A DNA stretch of 64,000 nt from Spirabiliibacterium pneumoniae (GTDB taxonomy: Bacteria; Pseudomonadota; Gammaproteobacteria; Enterobacterales; Pasteurellaceae), in the NCBI RefSeq assembly GCF_014884995.1, contig NZ_JABMII010000006.1, positions 155,367-219,366 on the forward strand, written 5' to 3'. The notes beneath the pieces were generated by a model. The model was not told the origin of the DNA, did no database searches, and saw nothing but the letters and a program-made list of their open reading frames with translations. The position numbers were made by a program, and so were the translations under genes. Below, one piece after another: positions 8,532-16,545 of the stretch (positions are counted from its first letter, which is position 1; every line of letters begins with the position of its first letter).

Positions 8532-10013
8532 TTATGCCATTTCGGAATCAGGATCACCTTTGGCGATCGGTTTTAAGAGGAAGAAGAAGCAGAATACAGC
8601 AGCAACTGTTAATGCCACACCAACCCACACAGCAATGCCGTATGGCAGGTGGAAACCAATTGGGGCGTAAGCGAGGTAAGTCGCACTCACCATGGTCATA
8701 AAAATAGCAGGGATTGTGCAAATCCAGTGGAACTTGCCATAGCGATAGAGATAGGCACCTGCCGTCCACAACATCACCATGGCGGTGGTTTGGTTCGCCC
8801 AACCGAAGTAACGCCAAATGACACCAAAATCCACTTTAGAAATGATAAAGCCGATCACAAACAGTGGAATAGCAATAATCAAGCGTTTCATAATGTTGCG
8901 TTGATCTAATTTGAAGAATTCCGCAATGATCAAACGTGCCGCACGAAATGAAGTATCCCCTGACGTAATCGGCAACACAACCACACCAAGCACCGCTAAT
9001 AAACCACCAAACATGCCCAGCATGTGCGTAGCCGAATCATAGACCACCTTCGCTGGTGTACCTACGTCAATCGCTTGTTGCATTAGGGCTGGGCTGTCAT
9101 AGAATGTTAAGCCAACAGAACACCAAATCAAGGCAATCACCCCTTCGCCAATCATCGCACCATAGAATACGAAACGACCTTCTTTTTCATTTTCCATACA
9201 ACGTGCCATCAACGGTGATTGAGTGGCGTGGAAACCAGACACCGCACCACACGCGATGGTTACAAACAACAGTGGCCAAATTGGCAGATCTTTTGGTGAG
9301 AAGTTTTGGAAGATTTTATCCAAACTCATACCGCCAACACTGTGGAAAAGCGATTTATCCTCAAACAACAAGGCGAAGAACATACCAAATGACATAAACA
9401 GCAATAATGCGCCGAAGAGCGGATAAACTCGACCGATGATTTTATCAATAGGCACCAGTGTGGCAATGATGTAGTAAACAAAGATAATCGCAGTCCAAAT
9501 CATCAACACTTGCGGTTGCGCCCAACCAGCGCTTGCACCGTAGTTATCTTGTGTGATGTTGGTCAACAATGCAGCAGGGCTAACCACAAAGACCACACCG
9601 ACCAACACCAGTAGCAATAATGCCAAAATATTCATAAAGTGTTTAACTGGGCGGCCTAAATATTTGCCTGACAAATTCGGCACCGACGAACCACCATTGC
9701 GCACACTGAGCATGCCAGAGAAATAATCGTGTACAGCACCTGCGAAAATGCAGCCAAACACAATCCACACCATCGCAACAGGGCCATACAAGGCACCCAA
9801 AATTGGCCCAAAAATCGGACCTGTTCCAGCAATATTCAGCAACTGGATAAGCCAAATTTTACGCTTTGACATCGGCACATAATCCACACCATCACCCAAC
9901 TGATGAGCGGGTGTTGCGCGTTTTGGATTGATTTTAAAGATACGCTCTACGATTGAGCCATAAATAAAGTATCCCGCTAGCAATAAGCCAAGACAACATA
10001 AAAACCACAGCAT
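8532..10013 (-). CDS. cstA: CstA-family peptide/pyruvate transporter, short form
   Basis: A 493-residue inner membrane protein with at least a dozen hydrophobic segments. The CstA signature is clear: NIAGTGPIFGPILGALYGPV, then VHDYFSGMLSVRNGG, SGFHATQSPLMARC and SGDTSFRAARLI. Enteric CstA and BtsT are about 700 residues, so this is the shorter variant of the family. Transport of pyruvate or peptides is known for relatives; the substrate here is not shown by sequence. A CRP-like site lies upstream (10127-10142). Confidence 0.85.
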   Translation of the reverse strand: MLWFLCCLGLLLAGYFIYGSIVERIFKINPKRATPAHQLGDGVDYVPMSKRKIWLIQLLNIAGTGPIFGPILGALYGPVAMVWIVFGCIFAGAVHDYFSGMLSVRNGGSSVPNLSGKYLGRPVKHFMNILALLLLVLVGVVFVVSPAALLTNITQDNYGASAGWAQPQVLMIWTAIIFVYYIIATLVPIDKIIGRVYPLFGALLLFMSFGMFFALLFEDKSLFHSVGGMSLDKIFQNFSPKDLPIWPLLFVTIACGAVSGFHATQSPLMARCMENEKEGRFVFYGAMIGEGVIALIWCSVGLTFYDSPALMQQAIDVGTPAKVVYDSATHMLGMFGGLLAVLGVVVLPITSGDTSFRAARLIIAEFFKLDQRNIMKRLIIAIPLFVIGFIISKVDFGVIWRYFGWANQTTAMVMLWTAGAYLYRYGKFHWICTIPAIFMTMVSATYLAYAPIGFHLPYGIAVWVGVALTVAAVFCFFFLLKPIAKGDPDSEMA

Positions 10014-10126
10014 AATTTCGACCTCTAGATAAGGGATTAAGAAAACAGGTAAGTCGGGGGAATTCTAACAGAAATTTTTTGCTGTAAAACAGATGTAAAC
10101 AAATCTCGGCAAATTTATATCAAAAA

Positions 10127-10142
10127 TGTGACAAAACACACA
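10127..10142 (-). promoter_or_regulatory. CRP-like site upstream of cstA and pncB
   Basis: TGTGA-CAAAAC-ACACA matches 9 of 10 core bases. It lies between divergent cstA and pncB. A TATAAA on the reverse strand (near 10113-10119) could be a cstA -10, but the spacing to the CRP centre is not canonical. Confidence 0.45.
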
Positions 10143-10241
10143 TTTCTTACCCTGCACTGCAGAAGAAATAAGCGCACAACGGCGTTGACAAAGTGCGGTT
10201 GTATGCCTATGGTGGAGGCAAACAACCAACACAGGTGAACT

Positions 10242-11678
10242 ATGAGTAACGCATTATTAATGGACTACTATGAGCTTAGCATGGCAAACAGCTACTTTGA
10301 GCAAGGCCGAACCCATGAGTGGGCGGTGTTTGATTACTATTTCCGCCGCGTGCCTGACAACGGCGGTTATGCCGTTTTCGCAGGGCTAACCGCACTTTTG
10401 GCGTTTGTCGAGAAGCTGCGTTTTAGTGAGGAGGATATTGCTTTTTTACGCCAAAAAGGCGGGTTAAGTGAGGATTTTCTAGCCTATTTAAACGATTTCC
10501 ACTTTCGTGGCGAAATTTATGCTTTTCCTGAGGGCAGCATTATTTTCCCCAATGAACCCGTGGTGACCGTACGCGCGCCACTGATTGACTGCCAGTTATT
10601 AGAAACCATGCTGTTAATTCATCTCAATCATCAATCCTTAATTGCCACTAAAGCTGCACGCATTTGCACCCAAGCGGGCACTCGCCCCGTGTTTGAGTTT
10701 GGCGCACGCCGCGCGCATGGCGCTGATGCCGCATTGCTTGGCGCACGCGCAGCCTATATTGGCGGCATTGCAGGCTCCGCCAACACCCAAGCAGAACTCA
10801 CCTTTGGTGTGCCCGCAGTGGGTACGATGGCGCATGCCTATGTGCAAAGTTTCGACAGTGAATACGATGCTTTTGCGGCCTACGCCAAATGTTACCCCAC
10901 CAACACCGTGTTATTAGTAGACACTTATGACACCTTACGCCAAGGCATTCCAAATGCCATCAAAGTGCAGCGTGACATTCTCGCACCCCTTGGGCACACG
11001 CTGAAAGGCATTCGTATAGACAGTGGCGATTTGGCGTATCTCAGCACGCAAGCGCGCAAGCTGCTTGATGAAGCAGGCTTGCAGCAAACGCAAATTATGG
11101 TTTCAAACTCACTGGATGAATATTTGATTAAAGATCTCACCACTCAACATGCCGCAATCGATGCCTTTGGCGTGGGTGAGCGGCTTATCACTGCGCGCAG
11201 TGAGCCAGTGTTTGGTGGGGTGTATAAAATTGTATCATTAGAGAAAAACGGGGAAATAATCCCAAAAATCAAACTCAGCGAAAATGCCATCAAAACAACC
11301 ACGCCAGGCTTTAAGCAGGTTTATCGCTTATATGATCAAAAAGCGATGGCGATTGCGGATTTGGTGACGCTGCGCGATGAAGTGATTGATGAAAATGCGC
11401 CTTACATTCTCTTTGACCCACTCAACCCGTGGAAGAAAAAACGCATCACCCATTTTACCGCCAAGCCGATGTTACAGTGTGTGTGGCGAGAGGGTAAGCG
11501 TGTAGGCACCATCAATACCCTTGAGCAAGCACGTTTGCAGGCGAAAGCGGACTTGCACAGCCTATGGGATGAGGTGAAACGGCTTGAAAATCCGCACGGC
11601 TATTACGTTGACCTATCCCAGGCGCTATGGCAACTCAAACAGGATTTAATTGAACAACACACAGGACAAATGCTATGA
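10242..11678 (+). CDS. pncB: Nicotinate phosphoribosyltransferase
   Basis: A 478-residue enzyme turning nicotinate and PRPP into nicotinate mononucleotide. It begins LLMDYYELSMANSYF and contains FEFGARRAHGADAA, GTMAHAYVQSF (active-site His) and GIRIDSGDLAYLS, all marks of NAPRTase. The longer form (about 480 rather than 400 residues) groups it with the Firmicutes-like subfamily rather than E. coli PncB; this is my reading of length and motifs. Its stop overlaps the nadE start (ATGA), so the two are translationally coupled. Confidence 0.92.
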   Translation: MSNALLMDYYELSMANSYFEQGRTHEWAVFDYYFRRVPDNGGYAVFAGLTALLAFVEKLRFSEEDIAFLRQKGGLSEDFLAYLNDFHFRGEIYAFPEGSIIFPNEPVVTVRAPLIDCQLLETMLLIHLNHQSLIATKAARICTQAGTRPVFEFGARRAHGADAALLGARAAYIGGIAGSANTQAELTFGVPAVGTMAHAYVQSFDSEYDAFAAYAKCYPTNTVLLVDTYDTLRQGIPNAIKVQRDILAPLGHTLKGIRIDSGDLAYLSTQARKLLDEAGLQQTQIMVSNSLDEYLIKDLTTQHAAIDAFGVGERLITARSEPVFGGVYKIVSLEKNGEIIPKIKLSENAIKTTTPGFKQVYRLYDQKAMAIADLVTLRDEVIDENAPYILFDPLNPWKKKRITHFTAKPMLQCVWREGKRVGTINTLEQARLQAKADLHSLWDEVKRLENPHGYYVDLSQALWQLKQDLIEQHTGQML

Positions 11679-12418
11679 ACACCCAAGATTACTGCAACTA
11701 CCTCGTTGATTGGCTCGAACAACAACGCAAAACGCTTTATCAGCTTGACGGGTATGTGCTCGGCTTAAGTGGCGGAATTGACTCGGCGGTGTGTTTATAT
11801 CTTGCCGCCCAAACGGGGGCGCCAGTGTATGTGTATATGCTCCCAACGGATGTCAACAATCCGCAAGATCTCACCCATGCGCAGCTGATATTAGACGATC
11901 TTAAGCTGAAAGGCGAGGTGATCTCGATCCAGCCGATGTATGACGCGGTATGGGACAATATTCAAAGTGCGGTCAACCCCACCCCTGAGCGAGAAAATGT
12001 GTTGTATGGCAACTTAATGGCGCGGCTGAGAATGGTCACGCTATACACGCTGGCGCAAAGCCACCGTGCGGTGGTGATTGGCACGGACAATTTAGCCGAA
12101 TCCTACACGGGCTATTTCACTAAATTTGGCGATGGCGCAGCTGATGTGTTGCCACTGGCGCGCCTTCGCAAAGAGCAAGTTTATCAACTCGCGTGCACCC
12201 TTGGCGTGCCACAGCCGATTATTGATAAAGCACCGAGTGCGGGCTTGTGGGAAGGGCAAACCGACGAAGGCGAGCTAGGCTTTAGTTATGCCGAACTCGA
12301 TGCCTTTTTGCGGGGTGAAAAGGTCAGCGATGCGGTGCAAGCGCGGATCGCCTATTGGCACAACCGCTCACGGCATAAACGCATGCTGCCCCCATCACCT
12401 GAAAAAGCATTGGACTAA
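11675..12418 (+). CDS. nadE: Ammonia-dependent NAD+ synthetase
   Basis: A 247-residue synthetase converting nicotinate adenine dinucleotide to NAD+. The ATP pyrophosphatase loop LGLSGGIDSAVCLYLA is near residue 30, and VVIGTDNLAESYTGYFTKFG and PSAGLWEGQTDEGELG are typical of the NH3-dependent form. No glutaminase domain is present. It overlaps pncB by four bases. Together with a NadD enzyme encoded elsewhere it would complete NAD synthesis from nicotinate. Confidence 0.93.
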   Translation: MNTQDYCNYLVDWLEQQRKTLYQLDGYVLGLSGGIDSAVCLYLAAQTGAPVYVYMLPTDVNNPQDLTHAQLILDDLKLKGEVISIQPMYDAVWDNIQSAVNPTPERENVLYGNLMARLRMVTLYTLAQSHRAVVIGTDNLAESYTGYFTKFGDGAADVLPLARLRKEQVYQLACTLGVPQPIIDKAPSAGLWEGQTDEGELGFSYAELDAFLRGEKVSDAVQARIAYWHNRSRHKRMLPPSPEKALD

Positions 12419-12423
12419 TCAGC

Positions 12424-12445
12424 AAAGTGCGGTCAACCGCACTTT
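12424..12445. terminator. Paired uptake-signal terminator of nadE
   Basis: AAAGTGCGGT and ACCGCACTTT flank a 2-base centre. The right arm reaches into the stop codon of the small convergent gene at 12444. Confidence 0.65.
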
Positions 12446-12605
12446 ACTTTTGATCACGCGCTTTTGCTTCAGGTTCAGGGTCTTGCTTAATAACAGGCAC
12501 ACAGCGGCGGCAGCCACCGTTGTCAACGTTAAGGTCTTTGCAAAGCTCGTTGTATTTGTCTAACAATCGGCGAAAAAGGCCCTTTTTCTCCACAGACTCT
12601 GTCAT
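12444..12605 (-). CDS. Small DUF5363-like protein
   Basis: A 53-residue reading frame with ATG at 12605 and TAA at 12444. It reads MTESVEKKGLFRRLLDKY, then NELCKDLNVDNGGCRRCVP, and ends in a charged tail. The CxxC of GGCRRCVPV plus an upstream Cys give a zinc-ribbon-like or metal-binding look. I recall similar short proteins in Pasteurellaceae grouped as DUF5363, of unknown function. It starts eight bases after yajQ stops, so it is probably the last gene of serB-yajQ-DUF5363. Confidence 0.72.
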   Translation of the reverse strand: MTESVEKKGLFRRLLDKYNELCKDLNVDNGGCRRCVPVIKQDPEPEAKARDQK

Positions 12606-12613
12606 ACACGCTC

Positions 12614-13105
12614 CTAATCACGGAAATTATTAAATTGAAATGGCTGCCCCAGCTCGGCATTTTTCACCAGCTGAATCACCGCTTGCAATTCATCACGGGA
12701 TTTACCACTCACCCGCACTTGATCGCCTTGAATTTGGGTTTGCACTTTGAGTTTGGCGTCTTTGATGAGCTTGGTCAGCTTTTTCGCCATGTCTGTTTCG
12801 ATCCCTTGTTTCACCTTGACTGACTTGCTGTAAATTTTGCCGCTGTGCTCAAGGTTTTCGCTCACATCAAGGCTAGCTTGCTCAATACCGCGTTTCATCA
12901 TGGCGTTACGCAAAATGTCTAACAATTGCTCCACTTGGAAGTCTGATTCACTGCTAACATTGATTAACAACTCTTTTTCGTTGAGCGTGATAGACGCTTC
13001 CACATTTTTAAAATCCCAACGATTGCCCAAATCGCGGTTGGCGTTATCAACCGCATTTTTAATTTCATGGGCGGTCACTTCAGAAACAATATCAAATGAT
13101 GGCAT
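12614..13105 (-). CDS. yajQ: YajQ-family nucleotide-binding protein
   Basis: A 163-residue UPF0234 protein, the usual length. It starts [15 protein letters not shown] and has [11 protein letters not shown] and the C-terminal [15 protein letters not shown]. Relatives bind nucleotides; in Xanthomonas a homologue binds cyclic di-GMP. ATG at 13105 is chosen because GAAGGAG lies seven bases upstream; a longer frame up to 13129 lacks such a site. It sits 24 bases after serB on the same strand. Confidence 0.92.
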   Translation of the reverse strand: MPSFDIVSEVTAHEIKNAVDNANRDLGNRWDFKNVEASITLNEKELLINVSSESDFQVEQLLDILRNAMMKRGIEQASLDVSENLEHSGKIYSKSVKVKQGIETDMAKKLTKLIKDAKLKVQTQIQGDQVRVSGKSRDELQAVIQLVKNAELGQPFQFNNFRD

Positions 13106-13129
13106 AGCTACTCCTTCAATATAACTCAA

Positions 13130-14080
13130 TCATAGATTGCTGCTGCGCTGTTTGGCGGTGAGCAAAATCAAAAGTGCGGTCAAATCACAAAAATTCACTT
13201 TAATCTCTGCTTGTTGCTGCACTTTGGGTTTCGCGTGATAGGCAATGCCAAGGCCAGCTTGCGCCATCATAGCTAAATCATTCGCGCCGTCACCGATGGC
13301 GATCACCTGCGATTTTGCAAGCCCTAGCTGCTCACGCAGTGCGTTTAATGTGTTGGCTTTATAAGTGGCATCGACAATATCGCCTTGCACCTGCCCTGTC
13401 AATTTGCCATTGATAATCTCAAAGCGATTGGAGACCGCTGCAAGCAAACCGAGCTTGTCTTTTAAAAAATCGGCAAAATAGGTAAAACCTCCCGAGGCGA
13501 TGGCCGCGTGCCAGCCGTGAGCGTGCAGTTGCGCAATCAGCGTCTCAAGCCCAGGCATTAAGGGCAAAGTTGACCGCACTTTGGCCAAAATAGCCTCATC
13601 TGCGCCCTTGAGCGTGGCAACACGCTTGCGCAGACTTTGTGCAAAATCCAATTCGCCCCGCATTGCGCTTTCCGTAATTCGTGCCACTTCGTCGCCTGTG
13701 CCTGCCAGCTTGGCGATTTCATCAATGCACTCAATTTCAATGGCGGTCGAATCCATATCCATCACCAGCAAACCTGGCTGGTTGAAATCAGGGATGTTAG
13801 CCAGTGGCGCAAAATCCAGCGCAAGTGCGGTCAACTTATCATCAAGGGCGGCCCATTCGCCACGCACAATCGCGCACGCCACGCCTTGCAGCACAAAAGT
13901 ATCACACAAGGCAACCGCACTTTGGCTTTCGCTAAAAAGTGCGGTCAACTGATCAAACGTTAATGCCTTGCCATAAAGCACGGCCATTGGTGCATCAGCC
14001 CTTGGTTGACCATGCCCATTCAATGCAACAGGCTGTGACAACGCAAAGTGAGATTGACTAAGGGAATTGACGTTAGGCAT
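13130..14080 (-). CDS. serB: Phosphoserine phosphatase
   Basis: A 316-residue HAD phosphatase performing the last step of serine synthesis. The nucleophile motif is DMDST at residues 108-112, followed by ECIDEIAKLAG, SGGFTYFA and the metal-binding IGDGANDLAMM. The N-terminal 100 residues correspond to the regulatory region found in E. coli SerB (322 residues). It is divergent from ytjB, as in E. coli, and probably leads an operon with yajQ. Several uptake signals lie inside the coding sequence. Confidence 0.94.
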   Translation of the reverse strand: MPNVNSLSQSHFALSQPVALNGHGQPRADAPMAVLYGKALTFDQLTALFSESQSAVALCDTFVLQGVACAIVRGEWAALDDKLTALALDFAPLANIPDFNQPGLLVMDMDSTAIEIECIDEIAKLAGTGDEVARITESAMRGELDFAQSLRKRVATLKGADEAILAKVRSTLPLMPGLETLIAQLHAHGWHAAIASGGFTYFADFLKDKLGLLAAVSNRFEIINGKLTGQVQGDIVDATYKANTLNALREQLGLAKSQVIAIGDGANDLAMMAQAGLGIAYHAKPKVQQQAEIKVNFCDLTALLILLTAKQRSSNL

Positions 14081-14181
14081 TTTTCACTCCACAATACGGC
14101 TACTGGCAAATTCAGCCTAGATTACCTGATTCAATTTCGTGTTACAATCCCCAAATCAACACGAGCAGAAAAAGAGGCGCT

Positions 14182-14835
14182 ATGTTAACCCTAAATCGAT
14201 CAAACTTGAGCAAAATGGCGCTGTTTATCAGCATTATAACGCTGTGTGCGCTGATTTTGTCGATGGTGTTTTTAGGCTTAAAACAATTCAAATTAGGCTC
14301 TCAGCTCTCTGGCAATGCACAAGTTTCGCATCTCTCCCATGCGCTGGTACGCCAACAAGCCAATTTGCTTTCAGTGCTGCTCGCCAACACCGCCAGCCAA
14401 GATATGCTTAATGCCAGCTTGGCTGAATTTTGTCAGCAAGATTTTGCCCTTGACGCCACGCTTTACGCCAGTAACGGCGCCATTTTAGCCAGCGCGGGGG
14501 AGCAGCCTTTCAACGAAACACGCTTGAAAATGCAATCCCCTAATCAACAACAAATCGTTGAGCCGATTACCAACGCTGCAGGCTTGCAGGGCTATCTGCG
14601 CGTGAGTTTTGATATACAATATTCACAAGCACCATCTGTAAAACTCAATCATTTATTCCATCAACTGTATGCCCAGCTGATCATCGTGTTTTTGTGCGGG
14701 GCAATTTTTGCCAGTAGCCTGCACTTTTGGCATAAAAAAGTACACATTATGCCTTTTCGTCGTCCTAATCGATATTTGCCACAACAAAAAAGCCCTGCCC
14801 TGCGCTTTCATGCCAACCGTCGGCGCATAAAATAG
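14182..14835 (+). CDS. ytjB: YtjB/Smp-family membrane protein
   Basis: A 217-residue protein with a membrane segment at about residues 12-35 and a second at about 152-172, and a region of about 115 residues between them that should face the periplasm. Position next to divergent serB and the overall layout match E. coli YtjB (Smp/AhpA, 214 residues). The function is poorly known. The C-terminal tail after the second helix is basic. ATG at 14182 has GAGGCG just upstream. Confidence 0.75.
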   Translation: MLTLNRSNLSKMALFISIITLCALILSMVFLGLKQFKLGSQLSGNAQVSHLSHALVRQQANLLSVLLANTASQDMLNASLAEFCQQDFALDATLYASNGAILASAGEQPFNETRLKMQSPNQQQIVEPITNAAGLQGYLRVSFDIQYSQAPSVKLNHLFHQLYAQLIIVFLCGAIFASSLHFWHKKVHIMPFRRPNRYLPQQKSPALRFHANRRRIK

Positions 14836-14908
14836 CCGTTTTGCTTTATTCCATAGTTCATTTTATAATAAATCGTTATATTAAAAAATATATAACAAGA
14901 GGTATGAA

Positions 14909-15421
14909 ATGAAAGTCAAGGTGGCGTATAAATTTATCTTGCTGTGTGCATTGACAATCGGCTTATTCGGCATTGTCATCAGTGGCGTGGCACTTTATCT
15001 TGGCTGGCAACCATGGCTACTTAGCGTACATTTAGGATTTGCTATGTTGTTAGTCACAAGCCTTGTGTTGCATATATATAGTCGCAAAAATAAAGCACTC
15101 AAAATTACCTCTCAATTTCGCGATCTCGTGCTCAAAAGCCGTTATCCGAGCTTTTGTAATCTCGATCGTCTCATCACCACCTGTGGGAACGTCACGCCAC
15201 ACGCCCTGGCGCAACAACTCGGCCTGAGCTTTCAAAGCCTTGAACACGCCTTGCACGCAGCCAATATTACCCTGTGTGCGCCCGATCGCCCGTTGCGTGA
15301 CAATTTCCCAACCAACGACGAGAAAATTTTCTCCGTTGTCTCCATTGCACTCTATCTCTGCTTTTCTGTAAACCCAAAAGAAAAATCTTATGAAAACAAC
15401 TCTCCTGTACGCGGACATTAG
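14909..15421 (+). CDS. Small DUF4405-like membrane protein beside a dead TonB receptor
   Basis: A 170-residue protein with two membrane segments (about 9-31 and 36-57). The second contains His41 and His55, 14 residues apart on one helix face, set in GWQPWLLSVHLGFAMLL and VLHIYSRK; this resembles DUF4405 cytochrome-like proteins thought to bind haem. A C-terminal helical region (TPHALAQQLGLSFQSLEHAL, then PDRPLRD) fits the short repeats often found after that domain. The last 20 or so residues look unrelated and overlap the start of the relic by 32 bases, so the end may be altered by a frameshift. Assignment rests on pattern only. Confidence 0.5.
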   Translation: MKVKVAYKFILLCALTIGLFGIVISGVALYLGWQPWLLSVHLGFAMLLVTSLVLHIYSRKNKALKITSQFRDLVLKSRYPSFCNLDRLITTCGNVTPHALAQQLGLSFQSLEHALHAANITLCAPDRPLRDNFPTNDEKIFSVVSIALYLCFSVNPKEKSYENNSPVRGH

Positions 15422-15714
15422 CCTAGCTTGTCTGCCCGCCGCCGCTCAAGTATTTGAACTTGGACAAATTGAAGTTGTGGATGAAAAATCTCTGATTTAA
15501 GCACGGTGCGTGTTAATCAAGATGAACAGCAACGCAATAATATGACTAACATCGCTGAAATAGCGAAAGTGCTTTCGGACTTAACCCTTGAATGCAAAGG
15601 GTATGTGCACGCAACGAGTAAAACTTACTCGCATGTGGTCGTATGTCTGTGTTTATCGACGGCATTCCTGTTTATGTACCTTATGACGGTAATATGGATA
15701 TTGGCCACTTTTGA
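15390..15714 (+). pseudogene. Relic of a TonB-dependent receptor (signal peptide, TonB box and part of the plug)
   Basis: Starting at ATG 15390 one frame gives a signal-like start and then VFELGQIEVVDEKS, a mature N-terminus with a TonB-box-like stretch, before stopping at TAA. A second frame continues with LSTVRVNQDEQQRNNMTNI and AEIAKVLSDLT, typical of a plug domain. A third frame ends with MSVFIDGIPVYVPYDGNMDI, the classic plug motif, then TGA. The rest of the plug and the whole 22-strand barrel are missing. The gene is thus frameshifted at least twice and truncated. The original was probably a siderophore or haem receptor of some 700 residues. Confidence 0.82.
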
Positions 15715-15813
15715 TCTTGCCTGTTAATAAGTATGCAGCATAAGATGCACTTTCCGCCCATTTCTGACCATTTTCAAAAATCCTTTTTTACATAGCCACT
15801 CCACAAATACAAT

Positions 15814-15835
15814 AAAGCCCCATAAATAGGGGTTT
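15814..15835 (+). terminator. Possible leftover terminator of the receptor gene
   Basis: AAAGCCCC and GGGGTTT are separated by 7 bases and followed by CTCTC. The stem is short. It may have ended the receptor transcript before the barrel was deleted. Confidence 0.35.
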
Positions 15836-15894
15836 CTCTCAACATTTTCTGTACAAAATTTTTTCTTTCACTTATGCAAAATGAATCTGTATCC

Positions 15895-15943
15895 TGCACT
15901 AACAACCAAAGTGCGGTCTGACCGCACTTTGGTTGTTAGTGCA
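15895..15943. repeat. 49-base perfect palindrome built around paired uptake signals
   Basis: Arms of 24 bases are perfect reverse complements around one central T. Each arm contains the uptake signal plus flanking bases (AACAACCAAAGTGCGGTC on the left). The perfect identity extends well past the uptake signal. It is followed by a run of A, so it can also act as a terminator for the reverse strand. Confidence 0.85.
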
Positions 15944-15947
15944 TAAA

Positions 15948-15976
15948 AAAAACCGCACTTTAAAAGTGCGGTTTTT
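15948..15976 (-). terminator. rpsT terminator
   Basis: AAAAACCGCACTTT and its reverse complement flank one A. The A-run on the left gives a U-tract for the reverse strand. It lies 18 bases after the rpsT stop. Confidence 0.8.
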
Positions 15977-15993
15977 GCGATAAATAAAAGTAA

Positions 15994-16266
15994 TTAAGCG
16001 GCTAATTTTTTGATTTGAGCGCTTAATTTTGATTTGTGGTTTGCAGCTTTATTTTTGTGGATTAAGCCTTTAGATGCCATTCTGTCCACAACTTTTTGCA
16101 TTTCAAGATAAGCGGCTTGCGCAGCTTCTTTTTCGCCCGCTTCTACTGCAGCGTAAACTTTTTTGATGTAAGTGCGCATCATAGAGCGATGGCTTGCATT
16201 GTGTTGACGGCGTTTTTCAGATTGAATCGCACGTTTTTTAGCTGACTTGATATTAGCCAAGGTCAA
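15994..16266 (-). CDS. rpsT: 30S ribosomal protein S20
   Basis: A 90-residue basic protein that binds 16S rRNA early in small-subunit assembly. It begins [20 protein letters not shown], followed by [20 protein letters not shown] and a C-terminal [17 protein letters not shown], all conserved in S20. It is divergent from the murJ-ribF-ileS cluster, the E. coli arrangement of rpsT and ribF. A good promoter is seen upstream. Confidence 0.96.
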   Translation of the reverse strand: MTLANIKSAKKRAIQSEKRRQHNASHRSMMRTYIKKVYAAVEAGEKEAAQAAYLEMQKVVDRMASKGLIHKNKAANHKSKLSAQIKKLAA

Positions 16267-16315
16267 ACTCCCAAGAATTTCTGTAAAAAATTAAGACATA
16301 AAAATAAGGTCGTAA

Positions 16316-16344
16316 AATATGCCTTTTTTTTATGCGCTTGTCAA
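16316..16344 (-). promoter_or_regulatory. rpsT promoter
   Basis: On the reverse strand a perfect -35 TTGACA (16344-16339), a 17-base spacer and a -10 CATATT (16321-16316) precede rpsT by about 50 bases. The remaining part of the 280-base rpsT-murJ gap shows no other feature I can support. Confidence 0.65.
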
Positions 16345-16545
16345 TGAATTTATTCAAATTGGCGTGGGCCAATGTTGGTTCGGTGAGACACAACCGAAAA
16401 ACCACCTTCAAAACGTGGCCTGCGTGTGCCTTTCTCCATTTTGACGATGTGGGCAGCATTTTAACAGTTTTTTGCGCGAGAATATAGCGAAAAGCGAAAT
16501 TTTCTATACAATGACGCTATTGGCTAATTATTGAAGAGTGCAGTT

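Noticed and set aside
15506..15727. 73-codon frame as a genuine small membrane protein
   Set aside because: Its first half is the plug part of the TonB receptor and its second half is out of frame with the plug motif, so it is a piece of the pseudogene.
16253..16459. 68-codon reverse-strand frame overlapping the rpsT start, and a 29-codon frame next to it
   Set aside because: The first runs through the rpsT promoter and start codon; neither has a ribosome site or recognisable sequence.
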